From contig NZ_CP019419.1 in assembly GCF_001975665.1 (NCBI RefSeq), positions 4,013,501-4,077,500 on the forward strand: a stretch of 64,000 bases of DNA, given 5' to 3'. Source of the stretch: Polaribacter reichenbachii. GTDB lineage: Bacteria > Bacteroidota > Bacteroidia > Flavobacteriales > Flavobacteriaceae. The notes under the pieces were generated by a model. That model had not been told where the DNA came from and ran no database searches. It saw nothing but the letters and a program-made list of their open reading frames with translations. This document shows, piece by piece, positions 18,594-26,593 of this stretch (the first letter of the stretch is position 1; every line of letters starts with the position of its first letter). Both the position numbers and the translations under genes were made by a program.

Positions 18594-19829
18594 CTAAAAC
18601 CCACTTATAATCGTTTCCACTACCCAATCTTTTTTAGATTCTTGCCAAGTTTTAAAATTCTTATAAAAATCTTCTTTGTCATACCAATACCAAAACAACA
18701 CATCTTTTGGAGCTATATTAATCAGCAATTTCCAAATTAAATCTTGATGATTTGGTCTTAATGATGAATGTGGTTTATGTAACGAAAAATAAAATTCTTC
18801 ATCTACAATATCCTTAATTTTAATATCTGGATTCATCTGTTTTTTCTCCAAATATCGCTCTACACTCATAATCTTTTTTCGTGTTTTTATATCCACTTTA
18901 TTCAAATAACTTTTAAATAACATTTTGTCTTTTAAAATATCATTTACAGGATGTTGTGTTTCTTTTAATGCTTCTCCGAAAATAAATTTCTTAATTCTAT
19001 CATATCTTTTTGATGTAACTTCTTTTGCTAAATCGCATTCAATAATTACATGATCTCTTAATTGAGTAACCAATTCTGGTTGAGATATATGAAACATTAA
19101 AACATCATAAGTAGTATCGTTAATAGCTTCTTTATATGCTTCTTTGTTTTCGAAAACTAAAATTGGAGTAATAAAATTTCTCAACAAATAAATACCTCCA
19201 AATGCCTTGGTATAAAAAGAATCTGATGTATAAATAATAGATTCTAAATTAATGTCTCTTTCTCTTAAATCGCCATATTTTTTTGCTGATTTTAAAAGTT
19301 TTTGATGCAGGTTTTCATCAACAAAATTATTGTCTTTATGAAAGGTTTCTATCAGTTTTAACTGTTCTTCTTTTGCTTTATGTAAATTATCAATTAAATG
19401 AAATTTAATTTCTACGTCTTGATATTTTAAAACATCTAAAGGCTCATAAAAAACATCAATATTTTGATCAAAATCAATACAAAGTGCAGAATCTCTAGTT
19501 ATATTCTGAATTTTTTTAGCGTGTTTTCTAAACACCAATTTCATTAATTCTACATCAAAAGAATGAAAAGGATTGTAAATTGGTAATCCTTTTTGCAATG
19601 GTGTAATTATAATTGCGTGCGGATTTGCTTCTCCGTTATTTAAATAAAACACCTCGTCTTTTTCTTCTGCAATTTCTGGGCTCCAACCAATTCCGTCTAT
19701 AGAAAATGAAGTTAATTTGGTTTTTGTAAAACCTAATTTTACCAAACATTTATTATAACGTTCTACTAATTTTCCGCTAATGGGAATTAGTTCGTTTCTG
19801 TATAAATTGGCTTTGATTAATTTATCCAT
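18594..19829 (-). CDS. Conserved hypothetical protein (possibly DUF6638)
   Basis: 411 aa, soluble, no signal peptide. It starts MDKLIKANLYRNELIPISGK and contains FSIDGIGWSPEIAEEK and YNPFHSFDVELM. I recall a Bacteroidota/Proteobacteria family named DUF6638 with this start, but this is memory, not a search. Its start codon shares one base with the stop of the NUDIX gene upstream, so the two are translationally coupled. No catalytic motif is evident; the C-terminus is rich in Trp and Lys. Part of the AAA+ gene cluster. Confidence 0.75.
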   Translation of the reverse strand: MDKLIKANLYRNELIPISGKLVERYNKCLVKLGFTKTKLTSFSIDGIGWSPEIAEEKDEVFYLNNGEANPHAIIITPLQKGLPIYNPFHSFDVELMKLVFRKHAKKIQNITRDSALCIDFDQNIDVFYEPLDVLKYQDVEIKFHLIDNLHKAKEEQLKLIETFHKDNNFVDENLHQKLLKSAKKYGDLRERDINLESIIYTSDSFYTKAFGGIYLLRNFITPILVFENKEAYKEAINDTTYDVLMFHISQPELVTQLRDHVIIECDLAKEVTSKRYDRIKKFIFGEALKETQHPVNDILKDKMLFKSYLNKVDIKTRKKIMSVERYLEKKQMNPDIKIKDIVDEEFYFSLHKPHSSLRPNHQDLIWKLLINIAPKDVLFWYWYDKEDFYKNFKTWQESKKDWVVETIISGF

Positions 19830-20422
19830 TAATACTTTAATAACTTATTAATCTGTAAATATTGCAACAACATAATTGTTCTTGCATCAATAATTTCCTC
19901 GGTTTCAATCATTTTTAAAGCGTCTGAAAATTCTGTTTCTAACACTTCTATTTCTTCATCTTCTGCGATAACTCCTCCACCATTTTCTGTTTTGTTTTCA
20001 TCAGCATATTCACCAATAAAGAGATGTACTTTTTCGTTTACAATTCCTGGTGATAAAAAAACCGTACTTATTCTTTTAACGTTATCTATTTTATAACCAA
20101 CTTCTTCTTCAGTTTCTCGAATTGCAGCACTTTCTGGAGATTCATTTTCATCAATAGCACCACCAACAACTTCAATAGAAAATCCGTCAGAAATTCCGTG
20201 AACATACACAGGAACTCGAAATTGTTTTGATAAAATTACTGTGTTTTTTTTAGGATTGTATAACAAAATCCCAATTCCATCACTTTTACCATAAATCTCG
20301 AAAGTTAGATTTTTTGATGTACCACTTTCAAATGTATAATCGAAATTAATGTCTTCTAATTTTCCCCAACCACTAGATTTTACGGTTGATGAGACATTAT
20401 TTATTTTCTTTTTAGTTTCCAT
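19829..20422 (-). CDS. NUDIX hydrolase (NudK/ADP-ribose pyrophosphatase-like)
   Basis: 197 aa from the ATG at 20422; an upstream in-frame TTG at 20449 would overlap little and is less likely. The complete NUDIX box runs from Gly88 to Tyr110 (GAIDENESPESAAIRETEEE then VGY), matching G-x5-E-x7-REUxEExGU. Upstream EVVGG and downstream FLSPGIVNEKVHLF resemble NudK-type GDP-mannose or ADP-ribose hydrolases. It would cleave a nucleoside diphosphate-linked compound. Sits between the DUF1963 and 411-aa genes in a tightly packed row, so it may process a nucleotide signal or by-product for the AAA+ system. Confidence 0.88.
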   Translation of the reverse strand: METKKKINNVSSTVKSSGWGKLEDINFDYTFESGTSKNLTFEIYGKSDGIGILLYNPKKNTVILSKQFRVPVYVHGISDGFSIEVVGGAIDENESPESAAIRETEEEVGYKIDNVKRISTVFLSPGIVNEKVHLFIGEYADENKTENGGGVIAEDEEIEVLETEFSDALKMIETEEIIDARTIMLLQYLQINKLLKY

Positions 20423-20433
20423 TTTTTTATTTT

Positions 20434-21201
20434 TTAACAACAATCCCAATAAAAATAAGCTTTAGAAAAATCTTTTTCTAATAAACTTTTCTTATTAATA
20501 AAAATATGACCTAAACCACTATCTCCAAACATAATATCATCTTCAGAATCAATTTGCAATAATTGAATATCGTCAACATTATTTCCTTCACAATCTCTAG
20601 GATCTGATTGAGTAAAATCTGCATAACCTCCAATTTTATGGCTTTCACAAGTAAAAAAATCGAACAAATCATTTCTTTCAACTTCTGCTAATGTATCCTC
20701 AAACTCCCAATAAGGAAGTCCATCAAATGAAAAATCAAATTGTAAATCTTCGGAATTACCCTTATCAATTGATTTTTCAAAAGTTAATTTGTGAATTTTA
20801 AAAACAGGAGATTCTTCATAATAAGATTCATTTAAAAAAGAAAAATCTGTTAAATGTTCTTTTTCTAAATCTTTTTTTGAATGAAAAAATATTTTAAAAC
20901 CTTCTTCATACCAATCAAAAGGTGATAAAAAAAGTTGTAAAAGCCCCTCTTTAGGAAAATTCTCTAAATTTGGAATTTCTTCAAAATTTAATTGAGCAAT
21001 CATAATCATTGGGTTACCCTTTTTGTCTTTTGGATATTCTTTATCTAAAGGTAAAAAAGGTTTACCTAGAAACTTACTTTCTCTTATACTTAAACTATCT
21101 TTTAGAAGCTCACATTTAATGGGTTTGGCATTAATTTTAACAAACTCTCTTTCATACTTTTTAAGTGCTTCTTCGTATTTCTTAAGAAATTTTGGAATCA
21201 T
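20434..21201 (-). CDS. DUF1963 / YwqG family protein
   Basis: 255 aa, soluble. YwqG-family landmarks: SKFLGKPFLP near 43, MIAQLNFEEIP near 66, LLQLFLSPFDW near 86, HKIGGYADFTQSDPR near 188, and FGDSGLGHIFIN near 226. The C-terminus FSKAYFYWDCC is also typical of the family. Function of YwqG proteins is unknown; they occur often in variable polymorphic-toxin or immunity neighbourhoods. Here the gene starts 6 bp after the AAA+ ATPase gene and ends 11 bp before the NUDIX start, so it is firmly in the operon. Confidence 0.85.
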   Translation of the reverse strand: MIPKFLKKYEEALKKYEREFVKINAKPIKCELLKDSLSIRESKFLGKPFLPLDKEYPKDKKGNPMIMIAQLNFEEIPNLENFPKEGLLQLFLSPFDWYEEGFKIFFHSKKDLEKEHLTDFSFLNESYYEESPVFKIHKLTFEKSIDKGNSEDLQFDFSFDGLPYWEFEDTLAEVERNDLFDFFTCESHKIGGYADFTQSDPRDCEGNNVDDIQLLQIDSEDDIMFGDSGLGHIFINKKSLLEKDFSKAYFYWDCC

Positions 21202-21207
21202 AAACTG

Positions 21208-23169
21208 TTACTTTCTTTTTTCAAATTGCTCTCTCGCTTCTAAATCTATATTTAATTGATTTACTCTTGCATCAACTTTACGTTTAAAATCGGTATCTGC
21301 AATAGTTGCAACATTGTCTAAATAACGTACCACTTCTTGTCTTCTAATTTCAGAAAAATCTAAACCTTTCATATTGGCTTTCATCAATTCTTGCAACATA
21401 TTAAACTTGGTTTCATAATCTTTCTTGAAATACATTTCAGGATTTTCAAACCAATCTTGCTCTAAATCAAAATCTGTTAATCGCAATGAAATTGCACTCT
21501 GAATATTTCTAACATCTCTTGATGAAAAGAAAGGAAATATCTTTTGAATTTCTTTGTACAAACTTGCAAAAAACGAATGTTCGTTGGTTTTGTGTTTCTG
21601 TGTTGCAATATCATAAGCTTCTAAAACTCTTGCTTCTGATGGTTTTTCTATGGCATTTAGAATTTCGCCCATACTTTTTGTTAAACCTTGATCTTTTAAA
21701 AAATCGTAGTTTTTTGGGTTTTGCATATTCACAAAATCTGGCATTGTTTTTTCAAATTTCTTCCACCAGATATAATCTTGATCTAGAAAATCGTGCTCAG
21801 TTCTTGCTCCATCAATCTTAAATCTACCTTGAATTCTAGAAATTACAGCCTTGTCCAACATTTCTGGTAAGTTTGTAAATAAACCTACAGAAGAATTTCC
21901 ATAATTTACGGCGTAAGCGCCTTCTGTGTAACGTAAGAAAACACCAATCACTTCTTTAACTCCAGCAGAAACTCCTTGTGCAGTTCTTTCTTGTAAATTG
22001 TTTTCGGCATCATCAATTGGTGCAAAAATAATTTTTGTTGGGTCTTGCATTGGCTTCATCCATTCTACCATTTTTTCTGCAGAACCACCTTGAAACGTAG
22101 AAATTAACGTATCTGGCATTGGATGAAATAAAAACGGAATATCCAAATTGTCACAATGTTCTTTTAAGCGAGTTGCAATGGCTGCAATTAACATCGATTT
22201 TCCTGTTCCTGGAATTCCATATCCCATAAAAACTGGCATAAATCCACCTAATTCTTGAAACGGGTTTTTCTGTGCTTCAAAATCGTAACTCAACATTCTT
22301 TCTGTTAATCTACGTGCAAAATGTTTGGCATCTTTATTCCCTACAATTTGCTCAAACTGAATTTTATTAAACTCGACACTTTTTGCTGTTCCTTGAAAAA
22401 CATTTTCCCAACCAGAAACTGCAAAGTCTGAATTCTCTAATTTGTAGGTTCTATCAACAATTGTTTCTGTATATTCTAAACTACTTTTACGCAACTGAAT
22501 TTCATCAATTAAAGCCTCAAAATATACCACTGTAAAATCGATAACATCTTTATCTGATTTTATGATTTCTGGATGCCCAAGATATTTATCAAAATAAAAT
22601 AATGTACACGCAATTCCTTTTAAAGGTGATAAAAAAGAAACTTCTGGAATACCTGCAAACTTTTGTTTCATTACAGATAAATCATCTGAAGCCACTGGTT
22701 TTAAATCGTGTAAAATTTTATACGCTGTTGCAAATAATTGAAATGCAGTTGCTGTTTGTAATTTACTTTCAAACTCTCTTTTTTGGGGTGAATTTAATGC
22801 AGATTTACGCTCATTTAAAGAGGATAAACCTGACGCATCATAATAAGAATCTTTAATCCAAATTCCTAAAGTTAAGCCTTCTTGCACAGTAAATAAAGTC
22901 TGATTTAAATGTACAGGAATTGCAATTGAATCTGGTAATAATCGTTTTTTTAATGCTAAAATTGTTTTAGAAACTGATGTGATTTCTACATTGCTTCCAT
23001 TATTTGCTCTTGATAAATACAGCAAAATAGAATCGTCTTTAGCATCTTTTTCTCTACTTTTTGCTTTATTACCTTGCTCCCATTGAACGGATTTTATATA
23101 ATCTGTAGCTTCATCACGAAGTACATCTAATTCATTTTGTTTTATAGGAAAAGTTGAATTGTGTTCCAT
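21208..23169 (-). CDS. Divergent AAA+ ATPase
   Basis: 653 aa, no membrane segment. N-terminal region (1-270) is unrecognised and helical. The AAA+ core follows: Walker A GYGIPGTGKS at 316-325, then FQGGSAEKMVEW (359-370), like the pore-loop region of classic AAA proteins. Walker B is IIFAPIDDAEN (380-390), a sensor-1-like NLP lies near 433, and ISRIQGRF (443-450) supplies candidate arginine fingers. The C-terminal 150 residues are helical. AAA+ proteins of this type form hexamers that remodel protein partners. The partners may be the coiled-coil and membrane proteins encoded around it. Central gene of the cluster. Confidence 0.85.
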   Translation of the reverse strand: MEHNSTFPIKQNELDVLRDEATDYIKSVQWEQGNKAKSREKDAKDDSILLYLSRANNGSNVEITSVSKTILALKKRLLPDSIAIPVHLNQTLFTVQEGLTLGIWIKDSYYDASGLSSLNERKSALNSPQKREFESKLQTATAFQLFATAYKILHDLKPVASDDLSVMKQKFAGIPEVSFLSPLKGIACTLFYFDKYLGHPEIIKSDKDVIDFTVVYFEALIDEIQLRKSSLEYTETIVDRTYKLENSDFAVSGWENVFQGTAKSVEFNKIQFEQIVGNKDAKHFARRLTERMLSYDFEAQKNPFQELGGFMPVFMGYGIPGTGKSMLIAAIATRLKEHCDNLDIPFLFHPMPDTLISTFQGGSAEKMVEWMKPMQDPTKIIFAPIDDAENNLQERTAQGVSAGVKEVIGVFLRYTEGAYAVNYGNSSVGLFTNLPEMLDKAVISRIQGRFKIDGARTEHDFLDQDYIWWKKFEKTMPDFVNMQNPKNYDFLKDQGLTKSMGEILNAIEKPSEARVLEAYDIATQKHKTNEHSFFASLYKEIQKIFPFFSSRDVRNIQSAISLRLTDFDLEQDWFENPEMYFKKDYETKFNMLQELMKANMKGLDFSEIRRQEVVRYLDNVATIADTDFKRKVDARVNQLNIDLEAREQFEKRK

Positions 23170-23238
23170 TGTTTTTAGCTTTTAGCAATTTGATTTTGGC
23201 TGTTAGCCACTTACTAATATTGTAATTCTTTTCTAATT

Positions 23239-24282
23239 TCACTTAACTTTTAAATCGGCCATTTGAATAGGTTCTTTTGCTAAATTATCTAGTGATCTAG
23301 GAATTTGATTGTGCAAAAGTTGAATAATTCTATGTGGTGCAAAAAGGTATTTTTGTTTGATAACATCGCTCCATTTTTGCATTGTCTGTTTTGAGAAAAA
23401 TCCGCCTTCTGTAAATGTATCTCCAGAAAAAACTTCATCAATAGTTAATGAAACAGCATAAGATTCTAAAGAAACTGTTTTGCTTGAAATTCCGCCTAAA
23501 ATTGCGTGTGTAATAAGATTTTCATCCTTAGCAAAAACATTGTGTAAAGGTCCAAGATCTATTCTTTTTATGTGTTTTGGTTGAATTCCTATTAATTTTC
23601 TATCAATATTATAAGCCATTGTATCTAAAGACATTTCTCTATCTGCACTTTCTTTTAAAGTTTGATAAATTTTTTCTTTATCCTTAATTGCATTATTTCC
23701 ATCGTAATTAAAATACATAAAACAGATAAATGGCCTGTTATGACTCACATCGTAGAAACTCCAGCTGGTTACATAATCGTGATTTGCATCTTTTGGAGCC
23801 TCTAAAATTTTACCTTGTACAAAACGATTGAAAATGAATTGTCTTTCTACGGATGTGTAATAAATTATTGATGATGCTTTAAATAATTCTGTTTTTTTGA
23901 TGGGTTGCTTCTTTCTTAAAAGTGTATCTAAAAACTGTTCTTTTAAAACAGAAGTATCTACAAGTTTATCTAAATACTGTTTTCTTAGTTCTAAATCATT
24001 ATACAAATATCTAAATTCCAAATAATTAGGAAATCCAGAATCTGTTAAATCTACTTTCATATTATCTTCTTCATCATACATATATTTAATACGCATTGCC
24101 TCAATAGAATATAAAAGTAAATCTGAATATTGCTTAAAAAACACAATTTCTTGTTGGCTACATAATTGCTCTTGCTGAATTCTTACAATGATTTCTTTTA
24201 AAACAAAATCTACCATTTTATGATAAAAAACGTATTGTTCTTTGGTGTTTAAAACAGCAGAATCTAAGGGAGTTGTTATCAT
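23239..24282 (-). CDS. Conserved hypothetical protein of the AAA+ cluster
   Basis: 347 aa, soluble, not recognised. N-terminal half is helical (residues 10-130, rich in Leu, Lys, Glu). The middle has a strand-rich segment FICFMYFNYDG near 185-195, and the C-terminal part contains THAILGGISSKTVSLESYAV. No nucleotide-binding or catalytic motif seen. The gene starts only 3 bp after the stop of the 182-aa membrane protein and is followed 69 bp later by the AAA+ ATPase, so it is very likely a physical or functional partner of these. Confidence 0.75.
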   Translation of the reverse strand: MITTPLDSAVLNTKEQYVFYHKMVDFVLKEIIVRIQQEQLCSQQEIVFFKQYSDLLLYSIEAMRIKYMYDEEDNMKVDLTDSGFPNYLEFRYLYNDLELRKQYLDKLVDTSVLKEQFLDTLLRKKQPIKKTELFKASSIIYYTSVERQFIFNRFVQGKILEAPKDANHDYVTSWSFYDVSHNRPFICFMYFNYDGNNAIKDKEKIYQTLKESADREMSLDTMAYNIDRKLIGIQPKHIKRIDLGPLHNVFAKDENLITHAILGGISSKTVSLESYAVSLTIDEVFSGDTFTEGGFFSKQTMQKWSDVIKQKYLFAPHRIIQLLHNQIPRSLDNLAKEPIQMADLKVK

Positions 24283-24285
24283 TTA

Positions 24286-24834
24286 TTAATGGTTATTTTT
24301 ACTAACAATAAAGTGAAATTCTCTTTCTAAATCTCGTTTCAGTTTTTTTAAACCACTCCTCATTGCAAAATACGGAATACCAAACATAAAAGCAGCGTGA
24401 ATAATTATAAATGGAATTGCAATATAACTTCCATCATCAAAAGAACCAGCATTAAAAGTAAAGCTAATTATAAAAACCGTATAAATTAAAATTGCAAAAC
24501 CCAAAAAGAAATACATAAAATTATTCCAAGATTTTATTTGTCCAGTAACTATTAATTTATCATCTTTTTCTCTATAATTTCCTATAGCTTTTGCAAAACC
24601 AAATTGTCTATCGAAAAACCTTTTACGTTTCCTTATTTTAAAACCAAAGTGATTTGCTCTACCCTTAAAAATATTTTTACTGGATGAGAAAATTTCAAAA
24701 GCACTAGATAAAAGATTATCAATATCATCTTCATCTGCGTGCTTTCTCAAAGCAGTAACAAAATCATTTTTATTTGTATTTAATGAAATTGAAAAATTGT
24801 CAATTAGCTTAATTTTTCTTAAAAACTCTTCCAT
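24286..24834 (-). CDS. Two-helix membrane protein of the AAA+ cluster
   Basis: 182 aa, not recognised. Residues 1-95 are cytoplasmic-looking. They include FKGRANHFGFKIRKRKRFF and then GFAKAIGNYREKDDKLIVTG, a strand-rich segment that could be a membrane-adjacent domain of the PH-like type (tentative). Two hydrophobic helices follow at about 108-130 and 138-160. The basic C-terminal tail is MRSGLKKLKRDLEREFHF. Likely the membrane anchor for the soluble 347-aa protein encoded 3 bp downstream. Confidence 0.75.
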   Translation of the reverse strand: MEEFLRKIKLIDNFSISLNTNKNDFVTALRKHADEDDIDNLLSSAFEIFSSSKNIFKGRANHFGFKIRKRKRFFDRQFGFAKAIGNYREKDDKLIVTGQIKSWNNFMYFFLGFAILIYTVFIISFTFNAGSFDDGSYIAIPFIIIHAAFMFGIPYFAMRSGLKKLKRDLEREFHFIVSKNNH

Positions 24835-24888
24835 AATCTAATTTGATATTCTTTTAGCTATTTACAGTGAACTATCATTTTAAATAAG

Positions 24889-24987
24889 CCTGCGTTAAGG
24901 ATTGAAATGGCATCCTTTTTTCTTTTTCAGAAAAAAGATATAACGGAAAGCCTGACCCTGATTTTTCATCAGGGAAACGCCCTACCA
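24889..24987. repeat. Structured intergenic repeat element
   Basis: About 100 bp forming three successive hairpins: aaggat/atcctt (24897-24902 with 24912-24917), cttttt/aaaaag (24922-24927 with 24932-24937) and ccctga/tcaggg (24956-24961 with 24969-24974). It is noticeably richer in G+C than its surroundings. I recall very similar sequences (GCGTTAAGGATTG...) scattered between genes of many flavobacteria. Only one copy is in this window. Confidence 0.5.
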
Positions 24988-25004
24988 ATTATTTTTTTTT
25001 AAAA

Positions 25005-26348
25005 TTAGCTTAACATATCATCATCAGAAACTTCTTTTTTTGGAGCTTCTGGTGTAGGATTATCTTCTAAAGTTGGAGTTTCTTTATCTGCTTTGTAATA
25101 ATCTTCGAAAATCTCTTTCATATCAATTCCATATCTGTCAGCAAAGTTCTTTTGAATATCTCCGTCTTTTTCTCTAATTTCTTGTAACGCTTCTGCATAT
25201 GTGCTATACACACCTTTCATCACTTTTTCGTGAACAGGTATATTGTCCATCATTTCTTGACGAGCTCTAGCACTTGCAGAATGCATTGACGCTAAAGTTG
25301 CACCTATGTGCTCATCAGTTTTTACACCTAATTGCTCTAAAATAGCTGCAAATTCTTGATCTGTTCTTGCTTTTAAGGCAACTACATAACCATCATAATA
25401 CTTTAATCGCTCTTCAGTATCCGACTTTAATTTTGCTCTATGTGTCTGTAAATTAGAGCGTAAAGACGTCAAAACTTTAATTGTTAAATTGTGTTTATGC
25501 ACAAAACTATCTTTTGACGCAGCTAAAGTTGTGTAGGCATTTTTAAGCCCTTCTAGCTCTTCTACTTTTTGCTCTAAAGTGGTTACTTTACCAATTGCTT
25601 CTGAATATTCTGTAGATTGCTTGTCTGCAATTTCATCTAATTCTTGACGAGATTGTTTTAATAAAGCATATTGTTCTTCTAACTTACCTTCTATTTCTTT
25701 CTTCTTTTCTAAAGCTTTGGTATGGTTTTTAGAAGCTTCTACAATAGCTGTTTTTAACTTTTCTTCTACTTCCCTAATTTCTACTTCTCTGTTTTTTAAA
25801 CGACTAACTGCTGCTTGAGATTTATAAGAAAGCTCACTTAATAAAGTTTGAATATCTGCACTTTCTATACGTTGCTGAAACATTGCTTTTGCTTTATTAT
25901 CAGCTCCTGCTCTAATTTTTTCTGCTGCTGCAAACTCAACTTCTTCTTTTTTAATCTTCGATTTTCTACCCCAGAGGTTATTCCACCAAGTATCTGGTTT
26001 ATTTTGTGCGTCTTCTAATTCAATTCTTGCTCTTTCTAATTCTTTTTGAGCATCGTCTATAACTTTTTGTTCTGTTGGATTTAAAGCAGAAAATTTTTCG
26101 AACATAATACCAACTTCATCTTGATAGTCTGTTAAATCTTTAATAGCATCTAAAAGTGTAGTTCTATCTTTTTCTGCCATATGTACAACATCATCTAAAG
26201 TAGCATTTAGAATTTTTTGACGTTGTTGAGGGTCATCTTCTTGTGCTAACTTAGATTTCATAGTATCTACAGCTTTACCCCAATTTACATCTACCTTTTC
26301 AGTTTTTTCAGCAGAATTAGTTTCTAATAAATCAAAATCATCAGACAT
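25005..26348 (-). CDS. Long coiled-coil protein, first gene of the AAA+ cluster
   Basis: 447 aa, no signal peptide or membrane helix. Residues 55-330 are almost entirely heptad-rich helix (KELERARIELEDAQNK; VEEKLKTAIVEASKNHTKAL; TTLEQKVEELEGLKNAY). Residues 340-400 form a helical bundle, and the tail is acidic and disordered (TPTLEDNPTPEAPKKEVSDD). A short DTWWNNLWGRKSKIKKE segment near 118-135 breaks the helix and is amphipathic, a possible membrane contact. The composition recalls TelA-like or PspA/ESCRT-type helical proteins, but I see no firm match. As the promoter-proximal gene upstream of an AAA+ ATPase, it is a natural candidate substrate for remodelling. Confidence 0.8.
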   Translation of the reverse strand: MSDDFDLLETNSAEKTEKVDVNWGKAVDTMKSKLAQEDDPQQRQKILNATLDDVVHMAEKDRTTLLDAIKDLTDYQDEVGIMFEKFSALNPTEQKVIDDAQKELERARIELEDAQNKPDTWWNNLWGRKSKIKKEEVEFAAAEKIRAGADNKAKAMFQQRIESADIQTLLSELSYKSQAAVSRLKNREVEIREVEEKLKTAIVEASKNHTKALEKKKEIEGKLEEQYALLKQSRQELDEIADKQSTEYSEAIGKVTTLEQKVEELEGLKNAYTTLAASKDSFVHKHNLTIKVLTSLRSNLQTHRAKLKSDTEERLKYYDGYVVALKARTDQEFAAILEQLGVKTDEHIGATLASMHSASARARQEMMDNIPVHEKVMKGVYSTYAEALQEIREKDGDIQKNFADRYGIDMKEIFEDYYKADKETPTLEDNPTPEAPKKEVSDDDMLS

Positions 26349-26559
26349 ATTTTTTTAGTTTTTAAGGTTGAACAATTTTTAGACAAGCAATTTCGTTATT
26401 TTTTTTTAGTAAAAGAAATAATATTATCACTAAATATATGTTGTCAAAATTTAAGTTTTGTTACAATTATTTTTACTTTTTTAAGAAAAATATTGCTTAA
26501 ACTTTAAAATCATTAGTATTTAACATTGTTAAAAAAAATATTTTTCAATAGTTTTTAAA

Positions 26560-26567
26560 TATATTTG
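26560..26567 (+). promoter_or_regulatory. Bacteroidota -7 box for the tandem surface-protein genes
   Basis: TATATTTG matches TANNTTTG exactly and lies 26 bp before the ATG at 26594. A convincing -33 TTTG is not seen. Confidence 0.5.
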
Positions 26568-26593
26568 ACATCCTTTATTTCTAAAATTCTTAA

